A stretch of DNA of 64,000 nt from UBA8752 sp040261275 (lineage in GTDB: Bacteria > Bacteroidota > Bacteroidia > Flavobacteriales_D > Sanyastnellaceae): the NCBI GenBank assembly GCA_040261275.1, contig JBDQOI010000008.1, forward strand, positions 16,037-80,036. The letters run 5' to 3'. Position numbers and translations under genes: made by a program. Each line of letters starts with the position of its first letter. The stretch's first letter is position 1. Shown in pieces: positions 34,993 through 43,991 of this stretch. The notes beneath the pieces were generated by a model. The model did no database searches and had not been told where the DNA came from. It saw only the letters and a program-made list of their open reading frames with translations.

Positions 34993-36909
34993 ATGAACTT
35001 CGGTAAACAATTCCTCGCGAGCCTCTTGGGCTCCACCCTCGCCCTCGTCATCGCCGGCACCCTTCTCATTTTCATTTTCGTCGGCGCCCTGGTCGGCGGT
35101 TTGACCGCGGCCTTCGCCGAAGCAGGCGACTCGGTGGAGGGAGAGTTCGATTTCGACTCAGACATCGAGGAAGGCTCGGTCCTTCACCTCACATTTGACG
35201 CACCCCTCGTGGAGCGCGGTATGGAGGTTCCCTTCAAGCTCAATTTCGGAAGCCTCGAGCCCGAGACGCAGATGGGGCTCAACCACTTCCTGGCCGACAT
35301 CGATCGCGCCACGGATGACGACAACATCGCGGGTATTTTAATCCAGGCCGACATGGTTTCTGGCTATCCCTCGATGCTGGGGGAGGTGCGCGATGCACTC
35401 GCCAGATTCAAGGCATCTGGAAAGTGGATCATCGCGTGGAGCGAGGCTTACACGCAAGGTGCCTATTGGTTGTCCACAGTGGCCGACCAGGTATACCTCC
35501 ACCCCGAAGGCGGCATGGACATGCGCGGCATGGGCATGGAGACCACTTTCCTGAAGCGGATGCTGGCCGATGTGGGCATCGAGATGACGGTGGTACGCGG
35601 CCCAGACAATGCTTACAAGAGTGCGGTCGAGCCGTATCTCCGGGAGGATCTTTCTCCGGCAAACCGCGAGCAGATGACCGCCCTTCTTGAGGATTTCTGG
35701 GCCCGTATGGGCGGCGATGTGTCAACGGCACGCGGCATGACCCTCGCCGAGCTGGACGGACATGTCAATGCGCTGTCCATCCGCAAGACGCAAGATGCCT
35801 TGGACCTGGGCTTCGTGGACGGCCTGCTCTACGAGGATGAGCTACACGCCTTGCTGCTGGAAAAGGGCGCTGCCGAGGATGAGGACGAGACCAGCCATGC
35901 CGCCTTGGTGGGATACGGACGCTACCACAACCCCGATGTCTTCCAGGATTTCATGACGACCCTCGAGTTGGAACTGAACAGTGACATGGACAGTGATGAG
36001 GAAGACGCGGAGGACGAGGAAGACGAGGGCCAGGCGAGCGCAGTAGCCGTGGTGTTCGCCGTCGGCGGCATTGAGAGTGGAGAAGGCGATGATGCAACCA
36101 TCGGTTCAGAGCGAATCGCGGGTGCGCTTCGTGAAGCTCGACTCGACCCGGAAGTAGGCGCTGTGGTATTGCGTGTCAACTCCCCTGGAGGAAGCGCATT
36201 GGCCAGCGATGTCATTTGGCGCGAGACGGTCTTGCTCAAAGAAGCGGGCAAGCCGGTCGTGGCTTCCATGAGTGATCTCGCCGCCAGTGGAGGTTACTAC
36301 ATCAGCTGTGCAGCCGATCACATCTTGGCCCAACCCAATACGATCACAGGCAGCATCGGGGTGTTCGGAGTGTTGCCCAGTGCGGGCAAGCTTCTGAAGG
36401 AGCGCATGAGCTTGGATTTCGATGGGGTGAAGTTGCATGAGCACGCAGATGCACTGTCCATGCACACGCCCATTCAAGGCAAGGCACTCGATGCGGTGAA
36501 CGAATCAGTAACCCAAGTCTATGACTCCTTTATTGAGCGTGTGGCTGAAGGCAGAGGGATGACCGTAGAAGCGGTGGATGCCGTTGCACGCGGAAGGGTA
36601 TGGACCGGTCAGGACGCGATGGACATCGGCTTGGTCGATGGCATGGGCAACCTGAAGGATGCCGTGACAATGGCGGCTGAATTGGCAGGCATGGAGGACC
36701 CCGAGCTGGTTGAGCTCCCCGAGGCGGTAGACCCCTTCGAGCAATTCATAGAGGACTTCATGGGGGTCAGTGCCATGGCGCAGGTTGCCCAGGCTGCAGG
36801 TCTTCCTGACGATGCAGTGGCCGCCATGATGGACATTGAGGCCTTGGTGGAGTTGGCCCCGGCTGACCGCGTGCAAGCACGCATGCCATTCCGCATCCGC
36901 CTTTACTGA
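34993..36909 (+). CDS. sppA: Signal peptide peptidase SppA, 67K type
   Basis: The 638-residue protease cleaves leftover signal peptides in the membrane. It has an N-terminal membrane segment (residues 10-38), then two tandem S49 domains. The catalytic Lys sits in YKSAVEPYLR near residue 210, and the Ser nucleophile in SDLAASGGYYISCAAD near 430. A strongly acidic insert (SDEEDAEDEEDEGQ) near 335-350 links the two domains and is longer than usual. The downstream methyltransferase starts in the stop codon (TGATG), so the genes are coupled. Confidence 0.95.
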   Translation: MNFGKQFLASLLGSTLALVIAGTLLIFIFVGALVGGLTAAFAEAGDSVEGEFDFDSDIEEGSVLHLTFDAPLVERGMEVPFKLNFGSLEPETQMGLNHFLADIDRATDDDNIAGILIQADMVSGYPSMLGEVRDALARFKASGKWIIAWSEAYTQGAYWLSTVADQVYLHPEGGMDMRGMGMETTFLKRMLADVGIEMTVVRGPDNAYKSAVEPYLREDLSPANREQMTALLEDFWARMGGDVSTARGMTLAELDGHVNALSIRKTQDALDLGFVDGLLYEDELHALLLEKGAAEDEDETSHAALVGYGRYHNPDVFQDFMTTLELELNSDMDSDEEDAEDEEDEGQASAVAVVFAVGGIESGEGDDATIGSERIAGALREARLDPEVGAVVLRVNSPGGSALASDVIWRETVLLKEAGKPVVASMSDLAASGGYYISCAADHILAQPNTITGSIGVFGVLPSAGKLLKERMSLDFDGVKLHEHADALSMHTPIQGKALDAVNESVTQVYDSFIERVAEGRGMTVEAVDAVARGRVWTGQDAMDIGLVDGMGNLKDAVTMAAELAGMEDPELVELPEAVDPFEQFIEDFMGVSAMAQVAQAAGLPDDAVAAMMDIEALVELAPADRVQARMPFRIRLY

Positions 36910-37460
36910 TGGCCGGCCGGCATCAAGCCACGCCCATGGAAGCCCTTCCCCGTTTGACGGAGGAGGGCTTCCGTGCTTCCACCCGTATGCCCCTGCAGTT
37001 TGTGCTGGACCGCATACGCAGTGGACAGAACGTCGGGTCGGTGTTCCGGACTTCGGACGCCTTTCGATTGGAGGGTGTTCATCTCTGTGGGTATACGGCC
37101 CGACCGCCCCACCGGGACATCTTGAAGACGGCTTTGGGGGCCACAGACCACGTGAATTGGACGGGCCATGAGGACACAGTGGAAGCCATCCGAATCCTGC
37201 AGGCAGAAGGGGTGACGGTGATGGCTTTGGAACAGGCATCGAAGTCCGTCATGCTGCAGGATTGGAATCCCCAGTCCGCCAACCGTTACGCGGTGGTTTT
37301 GGGCAATGAGGTGAGGGGCTGCGCTCCAGACGTGCTCGAGGCGGTCGATGGTGTACTGGAAATACCGCAATTCGGTGTCAAGCACAGCTTGAACGTCGCC
37401 GTTGCCGCCGGCATGGTCTGCTGGCAGGCCTTCCGAGCGATGGGACCGCCTCCAGGCTGA
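36909..37460 (+). CDS. SpoU/TrmH-family RNA 2'-O-methyltransferase
   Basis: The 183-residue protein has the three SPOUT motifs: NVGSVFRTSDAFRLEGVHL near residue 40, VVLGNEVRGCAPDVLE near 128 and IPQFGVKHSLNVAVAAGM near 152. These enzymes methylate ribose in tRNA or rRNA through a trefoil knot. It lacks the extra N-terminal substrate-binding domain of TrmH-type 23S enzymes, so a tRNA target is more likely. A strong hairpin terminator follows. Confidence 0.92.
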   Translation: MAGRHQATPMEALPRLTEEGFRASTRMPLQFVLDRIRSGQNVGSVFRTSDAFRLEGVHLCGYTARPPHRDILKTALGATDHVNWTGHEDTVEAIRILQAEGVTVMALEQASKSVMLQDWNPQSANRYAVVLGNEVRGCAPDVLEAVDGVLEIPQFGVKHSLNVAVAAGMVCWQAFRAMGPPPG

Positions 37461-37479
37461 CTCGGAAGTTCACCCCATG

Positions 37480-37517
37480 AAAAAGCCCCGGTCTGCCATT
37501 GCGGACCGGGGCTTTTT
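37480..37517. terminator. Bidirectional rho-independent terminator
   Basis: AAAAGCCCCGGTC (37481-37493) pairs with GACCGGGGCTTTT (37504-37516) around a 10-base loop, with flanking A and T extending the stem. It lies between the convergent SpoU methyltransferase and OmpA/TPR lipoprotein genes, 19 and 20 bases from their stops. Confidence 0.9.
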
Positions 37518-37537
37518 GCGAATGGCTTTCGCAGGAC

Positions 37538-39238
37538 TCAATCGAGGTCGCGGAATTCGAGGTCTGAACTGGCCTTGCCGGACAGGCTGGCGTCCTTCTG
37601 GACGGCCATGTCGCGGTGCTGCTTGGCTTCAGCGCTGTTGCCCAAGCGGGCATTGGCAATGGCCATCACATAATGGGCCACTGCACTGTCATCCGCATTG
37701 TTCAGGATGGTCTTGGCGCCGTTGGCGTCTCCATTGAGTAGCTTCGCCAAGGCGGCATTGACCGTATTCTCTCCGCTGAAGTTGGAAACCGCTTGGCTGT
37801 AGTTTCCTTCTTGGATCGCGAGGATGCCCTTGTTGTACTTCACTGCATCGCCTGCTCCGGAAGCACCGTTGAGGTAGCGCTTCGCATCCGTGAGGTTCCC
37901 CTTCATCCGGGCCGTGGCGCCGAGGTTGTTGCTGATGATGGGGCTGTCACCACGTTCGTTTGCCGCCATGAAGCGGTCCGCAGCTTGGTTCAGCTTGCCC
38001 ATTTCCATGAGGCAAACACCTTCGTTGTTGGGACCGCGCCAATCTCCGGTGTGCACGCGGCTCGTGGCTTCGTAGACCTTGAGCTTGTCGTCATTGCTTT
38101 CGAACAAGGTGGCGGCGTACAGGGCCTCCTCCACAGTCAGCGTGTCGGGGTTGCTCATCGCCAAATCCATCAGCTCTTCATCGGAGTATCCTTCGATTTC
38201 ATAAGACAAGGTGATCATCGAGCGGCGGAGGGCCGGAAGGATATCCTTCTCAATCTCCTTGTAGGTCTTGGCGATGTTCTTGATCTCCTCTTCGCGGCGG
38301 TTCTTGTCCGTGTACATGGACAATACACGCAGAATCAAATCCTTGTCTTCGATACTGGATGCACGCATGAGCGACTGGAAACCATCCCAGTCCTCACCTT
38401 TTGGATTGTTTCCAAAGAATCCGTCCTCGACGTCGATTTTGTACCGCTTCAGGAGCTTGGCCACGGCCGCATTGGCACTTTCTGCCCGCTCGAGGGCGAG
38501 GTCTTCGTTCAGGGTAATTTCTCCTTCGGGGGAAGCGTAGGCGCTGACGGAAGTGCGCTTGAGCATGACGCTATCGTGGTCGGCTGCAAAGCCGATGAAC
38601 TCCTCCAGGGAGACCATGTCTTCGTCGCGGAGTTCGCCATTGCGCACGCGCGAAGCGTTGTACTCGTAGTTGATTTCCGCCCCGGTCGTGTAGGAGATCA
38701 CGCGTTGGAAAGCGTCTTCACCCATGACGAACCGGTCATCGGCCTGGACCCATTTGGGCGTGGTAATCACACCATCTCCGAGGACGACCGGTGCAAAGTC
38801 CATGGACTTGCTGCCCATGGTACCGCTGATGCGCAACTCCAATCGGGCCCCATCCTCCATGCCGTCCTGGTACGCGACAGAAGCACTGTAATCAAAAGAT
38901 TTGGCCGACTTGAACGGCACAACCATGTAGTTGCCAGCGGCGTCTTCGCCTTGGAAGCCCTGCGTTTCGAAAGCGGCTTCGCCTCCGTCCCAAACGAGCA
39001 CGGGGGTGGCTTCAATGATGGCCTTCTTGGCGAAATACTTCTCGGGGAAAGTCCCGGAAAGGCTCAGCTCGACCTCGCCACCTCGCATGATGAGAGGCTC
39101 GGGGTCCATAGAGAGGTTCAATTCTTCGATGGCCTTCTCCATTTTTCCAAGGCCTCCGCAGCCCGGAAGGGCGAAGATCAGGGCGAGCGTAGGAAGGAGG
39201 AGTGCCAGTCGTTGGCAAAGGGGGTACTGCATTTTCAT
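37538..39238 (-). CDS. Lipoprotein with OmpA-like segment and tetratricopeptide-like repeats
   Basis: About 566 residues. The lipoprotein signal is MKMQYPLCQRLALLLPTLAL followed by IFALPGC, so it is probably anchored in the envelope. Residues 20-220 are beta-rich. Near residue 240, SVSAYASPEGEITLNEDLAL and ERAESANA resemble the OmpA C-terminal motif (sugar-binding NxxL...RA). The C-terminal 200 residues contain helical TPR-like repeats (NNEGVCLMEMGKLNQAADRF, NKGILAIQEGNYSQAVSNF). A peptidoglycan-linked structural lipoprotein is a fair guess. The upstream ATG at 39256 would add six residues. Confidence 0.8.
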   Translation of the reverse strand: MKMQYPLCQRLALLLPTLALIFALPGCGGLGKMEKAIEELNLSMDPEPLIMRGGEVELSLSGTFPEKYFAKKAIIEATPVLVWDGGEAAFETQGFQGEDAAGNYMVVPFKSAKSFDYSASVAYQDGMEDGARLELRISGTMGSKSMDFAPVVLGDGVITTPKWVQADDRFVMGEDAFQRVISYTTGAEINYEYNASRVRNGELRDEDMVSLEEFIGFAADHDSVMLKRTSVSAYASPEGEITLNEDLALERAESANAAVAKLLKRYKIDVEDGFFGNNPKGEDWDGFQSLMRASSIEDKDLILRVLSMYTDKNRREEEIKNIAKTYKEIEKDILPALRRSMITLSYEIEGYSDEELMDLAMSNPDTLTVEEALYAATLFESNDDKLKVYEATSRVHTGDWRGPNNEGVCLMEMGKLNQAADRFMAANERGDSPIISNNLGATARMKGNLTDAKRYLNGASGAGDAVKYNKGILAIQEGNYSQAVSNFSGENTVNAALAKLLNGDANGAKTILNNADDSAVAHYVMAIANARLGNSAEAKQHRDMAVQKDASLSGKASSDLEFRDLD

Positions 39239-39280
39239 GAATCGTATCGCGGTCAAAAGTAAGGGTTCCTACAACGCCAA

Positions 39281-40234
39281 TCAGGCTTGCACAACCCCCA
39301 TGGAAGAGAACTTTCGAATACGGGCGTCGATGCGTTTGTCAGCATTCTGCACCCTGAGTTTGCGGAGGTGTTTGAGGATTTCGTCTTTGACGGAGGCGAA
39401 GGCGGCTTCGCGGTCGTTGTGGGCACCTCCGAGCGGCTCGGGAATAATGCCGTCGATAAGTTTGTTGCCAAGCATGTCGTCGGCTGTCAACTTGAGGGCT
39501 TCCGCAGCTTCCACTTTGTGGTCCCATGAGCGCCACAAGATGCTGGAACAGGATTCTGGTGAAATCACGGAATACCAGGTGTGCTCCATCATCAGGACGC
39601 GGTCACCGATTCCGATTCCGAGTGCACCGCCTGAAGCCCCTTCACCGATGACCACACAGATCACCGGCACCCGCAATTGCATCATCTCGATGAGGTTTCG
39701 AGCGATGGCCTCTCCTTGACCTCGCTCCTCTGCCTCGAGACCCGGGTACGCGCCAGGAGTGTCGATCAAGCACACCACGGGGCGGTTGAATTTCTCTGCC
39801 AGTTTCATCAGGCGCAGTGCCTTTCGATAACCCGAGGGATTGGCCATACCGAAGTTCCGGTATTGACGGAGTTTGGTGTTGGCTCCCTTTTGTTGCCCTA
39901 CAAACATCACGGGCAGGTCATCGATCATGCCCAGTCCGCCGATCATCGCCTTGTCATCCTTGGAGCTTCGGTCCCCGTGCAGCTCCATGAACCTGCCATC
40001 GGTCAATGCCGCAATGTGGTCGAGCGTATATGGACGGTCGGGGTGCCGGGATACCTGAACGCGCTGCCAAGGGGTCAGACTCGAGTAAATCTCCTTGCTG
40101 ACCTCGTCGATTTTTTGTTCCAAATCGGCGACGGTACTCTGCATGTCCACTTGCCCCTGACCATCAATGTCCTGGGCTTGTTCGAGCTGCTCCCGCAATT
40201 GGCGGATGGGCTCTTCAAAATCGAGGTAGTTCAT
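39281..40234 (-). CDS. accA: Acetyl-CoA carboxylase carboxyltransferase subunit alpha
   Basis: The 317-residue subunit transfers carboxyl from biotin to acetyl-CoA, making malonyl-CoA for FabD. It starts MNYLDFEEPIRQLREQLEQA, with GLGMIDDLPVMFVGQQKGAN, FGMANPSGYRKALRLM, DTPGAYPGLEAEERGQGEAI and VIGEGASGGALGIGIGDRV. The length matches the family. The frame opens at 40333, but that would add 33 unrelated residues. The gene follows rdgB by 95 bases and may be the tail of the menaquinone unit or have its own promoter (see 40280). Confidence 0.96.
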   Translation of the reverse strand: MNYLDFEEPIRQLREQLEQAQDIDGQGQVDMQSTVADLEQKIDEVSKEIYSSLTPWQRVQVSRHPDRPYTLDHIAALTDGRFMELHGDRSSKDDKAMIGGLGMIDDLPVMFVGQQKGANTKLRQYRNFGMANPSGYRKALRLMKLAEKFNRPVVCLIDTPGAYPGLEAEERGQGEAIARNLIEMMQLRVPVICVVIGEGASGGALGIGIGDRVLMMEHTWYSVISPESCSSILWRSWDHKVEAAEALKLTADDMLGNKLIDGIIPEPLGGAHNDREAAFASVKDEILKHLRKLRVQNADKRIDARIRKFSSMGVVQA

Positions 40235-40279
40235 TCTGAATGCGTTCCTCTTCCTCTCCGATGGGAGACTTTCAATCTG

Positions 40280-40287
40280 CAAACCTA
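40280..40287 (-). promoter_or_regulatory. Exact -7 box (TAGGTTTG) before accA
   Basis: TAGGTTTG on the minus strand matches TAnnTTTG exactly, 45 bases before the accA ATG, in the 95-base gap after rdgB. No TTG lies at 17-23 bases upstream, so the -33 is weak. It would let accA be transcribed apart from the upstream genes. Confidence 0.4.
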
Positions 40288-40329
40288 ATGTGGATACGGC
40301 ATGTAGTTGTCCGAATGTCCCCGGTGTTG

Positions 40330-40917
40330 TCAACCGCGCACCTTGAGTTCATCGACCATGGCGCGAACGGCCCTTCCCCGGTGACTGACTGCATTTTTTT
40401 CTTCAGCGTTCATTTCAGCGAAGGTGCGGTCGCTCTCCTCCGGAGCGAATACCGGGTCATAACCAAAGCCGTCAGCGCCACTTCGTCTCAGGGTGATTTC
40501 TCCACGACAGATGCCTTCGAAAGTCTGTGTGCCCTGCGGGCCTGTCAATGCGATGACGGTGCGGAACTGCGCGCCTCGGTCCGAACGATTGTCCAATGCA
40601 GCCAAAAGCTTGGACATGTTGGCCTCCGCATCCTTTTCCGGTCCGCCGTAAAATGCCGTGTCTACACCTGGAGCCCCGCCGAGGGCGTCCACTTCCAACC
40701 CGGTATCGTCGGCGAAACAGGGGACGCCATAGTGCCGCGTGACGTATTCTGCTTTCTGAATGGCGTTGCCTTGGATGGTATCGGAGGTTTCGGGGATGTC
40801 CTCGGTGCAGCCGATTTCATCCAGACCGACCACCTCGAAATGACCGGAGAGCAGGGCCGAGATTTCCTGGACTTTTCCGGGGTTCCGGGTGGCGAAGACG
40901 AGGCGGCGATGAGACAT
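40330..40917 (-). CDS. rdgB: XTP/dITP (non-canonical purine NTP) pyrophosphatase
   Basis: The 195-residue enzyme removes inosine and xanthosine triphosphates from the nucleotide pool. Motifs are FATRNPGKVQEISALL near the start, CFADDTGLEVDALGGAPGVD in the middle and DGFGYDPVFAPEESDRTFAE near 150, ending SHRGRAVRAM. The length is standard. It follows menE by only 21 bases, so it may be read through from the menaquinone operon. Confidence 0.95.
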   Translation of the reverse strand: MSHRRLVFATRNPGKVQEISALLSGHFEVVGLDEIGCTEDIPETSDTIQGNAIQKAEYVTRHYGVPCFADDTGLEVDALGGAPGVDTAFYGGPEKDAEANMSKLLAALDNRSDRGAQFRTVIALTGPQGTQTFEGICRGEITLRRSGADGFGYDPVFAPEESDRTFAEMNAEEKNAVSHRGRAVRAMVDELKVRG

Positions 40918-40938
40918 GATGCGAAGATGCGAAGGGCT

Positions 40939-41988
40939 TTACATTCGACGCACCTTTCCCGTTTCGGTTTGTTCGAATTGCGCTTGGAATTCCACCGTGC
41001 GCGGGCGGGTGTTCCCCAGGTGCATGCAGTCGGCGAGCAGTTTCTCTGCCAATACTCCGTCACCTGCTCCTTCGATGACCAGCGTGACCCGTTCACCCAG
41101 CCGTTCGTCCTTCCTGCCGCATACATACCAACGTCGCAATCTGATTCGCGCTTCAATTGCGCCGGCAATCTGGCGCTCCACCTCGTTCGGATGCACTTTG
41201 ATTCCCCCCGAATTCACGACGTCGTCCAATCGCCCGAGCCACTGGAATTCCTGTGCGTCCGGAGTGGAAATCCACGCTCCGGCATCTCGGGTATGCAAGT
41301 GGTGCACACCGCGACCCGGCGCATCGATGACGATGGACTGGTCATCTTGAATGTCAACTGCAACGCCGGGGAGCGGGCGGTATGCTTCCGTGCCGATTGG
41401 CCGTGTGGCAATGTGGGTCAGGGTTTCCGTCATCCCGAAGCCCATGTGCAGCCGACATCCACGGACTTGACCGGCCTCCTGCAAAGCCTTCTCAAGCCCG
41501 GGATCCAACGGAGCTCCGCCCAGCAAAAGTTGTCTGAAGCGCGACAATTGGTTCGATTCCAGCAGGTGGCGCGCTTGCATGGGAGTGGCCACCCCGAAAT
41601 GATAGGGGTCTGCTCCACCCGGGGCTCCGTTTCCGATCGAGGCGGGAAGGGAAGGCGTCGATGATGGCATGGAAACGGTCAGGTCCCATCCCAGGATGAG
41701 GGCCCGCCAGACGGCCATTCGCCCACCGGTTCCAGAGGCGGGAAGCGCAGACCATGTTCGAATGCCGGTCCCGGTCAGTCCAAAATGCCGGGCTGTAGCC
41801 AGGGCCGAAGCCCGAACGGCATCCGGCGAGAACCGGTGGGTGGCCGGAAGACCGGTGCTGCCCGATGTTGTGGCGGTAGGCGATCCGCTCCTCCATTCCG
41901 CTGCCACCTGATCAAATGGGACCCCCCAGTCATTCTCCGGGGTGGCAACCACGGGGTTTCCTGAGATGATGCGCCAACAGTGGCTCAT
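40939..41988 (-). CDS. menE: O-succinylbenzoate-CoA ligase
   Basis: The 349-residue ANL enzyme activates o-succinylbenzoate for menaquinone synthesis. The P-loop-like STSGSTGLP-type stretch (ATTSGSTGLPATH) is near residue 38, MGFGMTETLTH near 180 and WLGRLDDVVNSGGIKVHPNE near 270; the C-terminal catalytic Lys lies in ETGKVRRM. It is shorter than the roughly 480-residue enzymes of Bacillus, as is usual in Bacteroidota. The ATG overlaps the menC stop by four bases. The frame is open upstream, but only this start fits. Confidence 0.92.
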   Translation of the reverse strand: MSHCWRIISGNPVVATPENDWGVPFDQVAAEWRSGSPTATTSGSTGLPATHRFSPDAVRASALATARHFGLTGTGIRTWSALPASGTGGRMAVWRALILGWDLTVSMPSSTPSLPASIGNGAPGGADPYHFGVATPMQARHLLESNQLSRFRQLLLGGAPLDPGLEKALQEAGQVRGCRLHMGFGMTETLTHIATRPIGTEAYRPLPGVAVDIQDDQSIVIDAPGRGVHHLHTRDAGAWISTPDAQEFQWLGRLDDVVNSGGIKVHPNEVERQIAGAIEARIRLRRWYVCGRKDERLGERVTLVIEGAGDGVLAEKLLADCMHLGNTRPRTVEFQAQFEQTETGKVRRM

Positions 41989-43079
41989 GACAGGATGTAG
42001 GTCAGGTCCCAAGTGTGCAGTTTTCCGTTGGCCCGGGCGGCGGGGTGGTCCATTCTCAATTGACCCCCGGAGACGACCAGGGGAGAAGGAATGTTGTCGG
42101 TAAACAGGCTCCCCGTTCCCAAACCCTGTGGCAAGGGGAGGGGGTCTTCTGCAATGGCATCCGCCGCCCATTGGGCGATGGCGTTGAGTCCGATGTTGCT
42201 CTCCAGGGCACTGGTGGCCCACCACCCGGCTTCGATTTCAGTCGCGAGATCAATCCAGTGGTTGGCCTCCACAAAACCGCCGATCAAGCTGGGCTTCAGG
42301 ATGATGTAGGCGGGTTTGATGAGGTGAAGCAAGTTTCGCCGCAGGGCGGTGTCATGTATGCCGATGAGCTCTTCATCGAGGGCGACCGGGATGGCCGATT
42401 CGGCACAGATGTACTCCATCTTCTTCCACTGTCCCGGGCGAATCGGCTGTTCCATACTGTGGATGTCATAGGCCGCCAATCGCTCCAGTTTTCGCAAGGT
42501 GACAGCTGCATCCCCATCGTCGAGTCCGCCATTGGCGTCGAGCCGCAAGGTCACCTTATCCGCGGGGGCCACCGACCGAATCGCATCGAGGCAGGCGCAT
42601 TCCTGTTCGAAGTCCAGGGCCCCCACCTTCATCTTCAGGGTCGTGAAACCGCGGGCGAGGAGCCCCTCGGCCTGCTCCACCATGGACTGGGGCGTGCCCA
42701 TCCAGATGAGGCCGTTGATGGGGACAGGTTGACCTTCCGTGAACGGGCCGGGAAAAAGGGTGCGGTCCCCTTCATTCAAAAGGTCGATCAGGGCAGTTTC
42801 CGCAGCGAATCGAACCGCAGGGTATTGCAGGCTCATCGACTTGGGGTCCAAGGTGCCGGAAGCCTGGAGCTTCTTCAGTTCCATCCGCGCACGAGGGGCG
42901 CTTTCTGGACTGAGACCGGGGATCAAGCTGCATTCACCGATGCCGATGCGGCCGTCCTCCTCCAGGTCTCGGGCCACCAAAAAAAAGCTGGGCTTTTCCG
43001 TCAGCACGCCACGGGAGGTACCCGCGGGGTTCTTGAAATGGAGCATGCGCTCCACGATGTTGATTTCCAGGCCGGTCAT
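41985..43079 (-). CDS. menC: o-Succinylbenzoate synthase
   Basis: The 364-residue enolase-superfamily enzyme dehydrates SHCHC to o-succinylbenzoate. It starts MTGLEINIVERMLHFKNPAG. The barrel has the catalytic Lys in TTLKMKVGALDFEQE, metal ligands in LRLDANGGLDDGDA, HSMEQPIRPGQW and VALDEELIG, and ILKPSLIGGF with the second Lys. It overlaps menA (upstream) and menE (downstream) by ATGA junctions. L-Ala-D/L-Glu epimerases look alike, but the operon settles the function. Confidence 0.94.
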   Translation of the reverse strand: MTGLEINIVERMLHFKNPAGTSRGVLTEKPSFFLVARDLEEDGRIGIGECSLIPGLSPESAPRARMELKKLQASGTLDPKSMSLQYPAVRFAAETALIDLLNEGDRTLFPGPFTEGQPVPINGLIWMGTPQSMVEQAEGLLARGFTTLKMKVGALDFEQECACLDAIRSVAPADKVTLRLDANGGLDDGDAAVTLRKLERLAAYDIHSMEQPIRPGQWKKMEYICAESAIPVALDEELIGIHDTALRRNLLHLIKPAYIILKPSLIGGFVEANHWIDLATEIEAGWWATSALESNIGLNAIAQWAADAIAEDPLPLPQGLGTGSLFTDNIPSPLVVSGGQLRMDHPAARANGKLHTWDLTYILS

Positions 43080-43987
43080 GCCAAAGGACTGAGAAAGAGG
43101 AAGAGCGCGATGGCAAACGTACTCAAGGCCACCTTTTTCAGTTCTCCATCCAACGCGGCCGGGTCTTGGGCGCGCCAGGTGAAGGCAAGGTGCTTCGCGT
43201 GGACCAGGGCAAACAGACCGTACCACAATTGTCCTCGCCATGGGCCTTCGGGGTCAATCGCCCAGAACACCAACAAGGATGCCCACCCAACCAGGAGAAG
43301 GAGGGCGTGGTATCGCTTGCCCCGGTCAAAACCCATGCGGACCACAAGAGTGCGCTTGCCCGCGGCGGCATCGGAGACGTGGTCGCGCAAGTTGTTCAGG
43401 TTGAGGACGGCGACGCTGAAAAGGCCAATGGTCAGGGACGGCAGAAGCCAACGCACATCGAAGGTTCCGGCGATGAGGGATGCGGTTCCAGCCACTCCGG
43501 CAATACCGAAAAAGAGCAAGACACTGATGTCTCCCAGTCCGCTGTATCCATAGGGGCGATCGCCGGCTGTATAGGCATAGGCTGCCGCGATGGCCGCCAA
43601 GCCGATGCCCACCCATTGGGCGAGCAACACGCCATCTCCTTCCACCGCCAAATACACCGTAACAAGGCCCGTGGCGAATGCCAGGGCACCCGTGGCGATC
43701 ACGGCGCGCTTCATTTGCTTCACGGAGATGCGCCCGGAAGCCACCGCGCGGTCCTGTCTTTCGACGCCCTCCGTCCTGTCCGCGCCGTTCTCGAAGTCTC
43801 CGAGGTCGTTGGCGAAATTGGCCAGTATTTGCAACAGCAGCACCGTCATCATTGCCCCGAGGAACAAGGGTCGGACCCTGCCATCCGGAACGCCCGACGC
43901 GGCGGCCAAGGCGCCTCCCGTCAACACGCACGCGCTGGCGAGGGGTAAAGTCCGCAGGCGGGCAGCGCCGATGAGATCGCGGAGCAT
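43076..43987 (-). CDS. menA: 1,4-Dihydroxy-2-naphthoate polyprenyltransferase
   Basis: The 303-residue membrane enzyme joins the polyprenyl tail to DHNA, giving demethylmenaquinone. It starts MLRDLIGAARLRTLPLASAC, has the first Asp-rich motif in NFANDLGDFENGADRTEG near residue 55, the second in NNLRDHVSDAAAGKRTLVVR near 190, and about eight membrane segments. It follows menB by four bases and overlaps menC by four. The methyltransferase that finishes the pathway (UbiE/MenG) is not in the window. Confidence 0.95.
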   Translation of the reverse strand: MLRDLIGAARLRTLPLASACVLTGGALAAASGVPDGRVRPLFLGAMMTVLLLQILANFANDLGDFENGADRTEGVERQDRAVASGRISVKQMKRAVIATGALAFATGLVTVYLAVEGDGVLLAQWVGIGLAAIAAAYAYTAGDRPYGYSGLGDISVLLFFGIAGVAGTASLIAGTFDVRWLLPSLTIGLFSVAVLNLNNLRDHVSDAAAGKRTLVVRMGFDRGKRYHALLLLVGWASLLVFWAIDPEGPWRGQLWYGLFALVHAKHLAFTWRAQDPAALDGELKKVALSTFAIALFLFLSPLA

Positions 43988-43991
43988 GGAC

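Noticed and set aside
42015..43553. A 512-codon plus-strand frame over menC and menA
   Set aside because: Its translation has no family motif, while both men genes are clear and overlap in the usual operon style.
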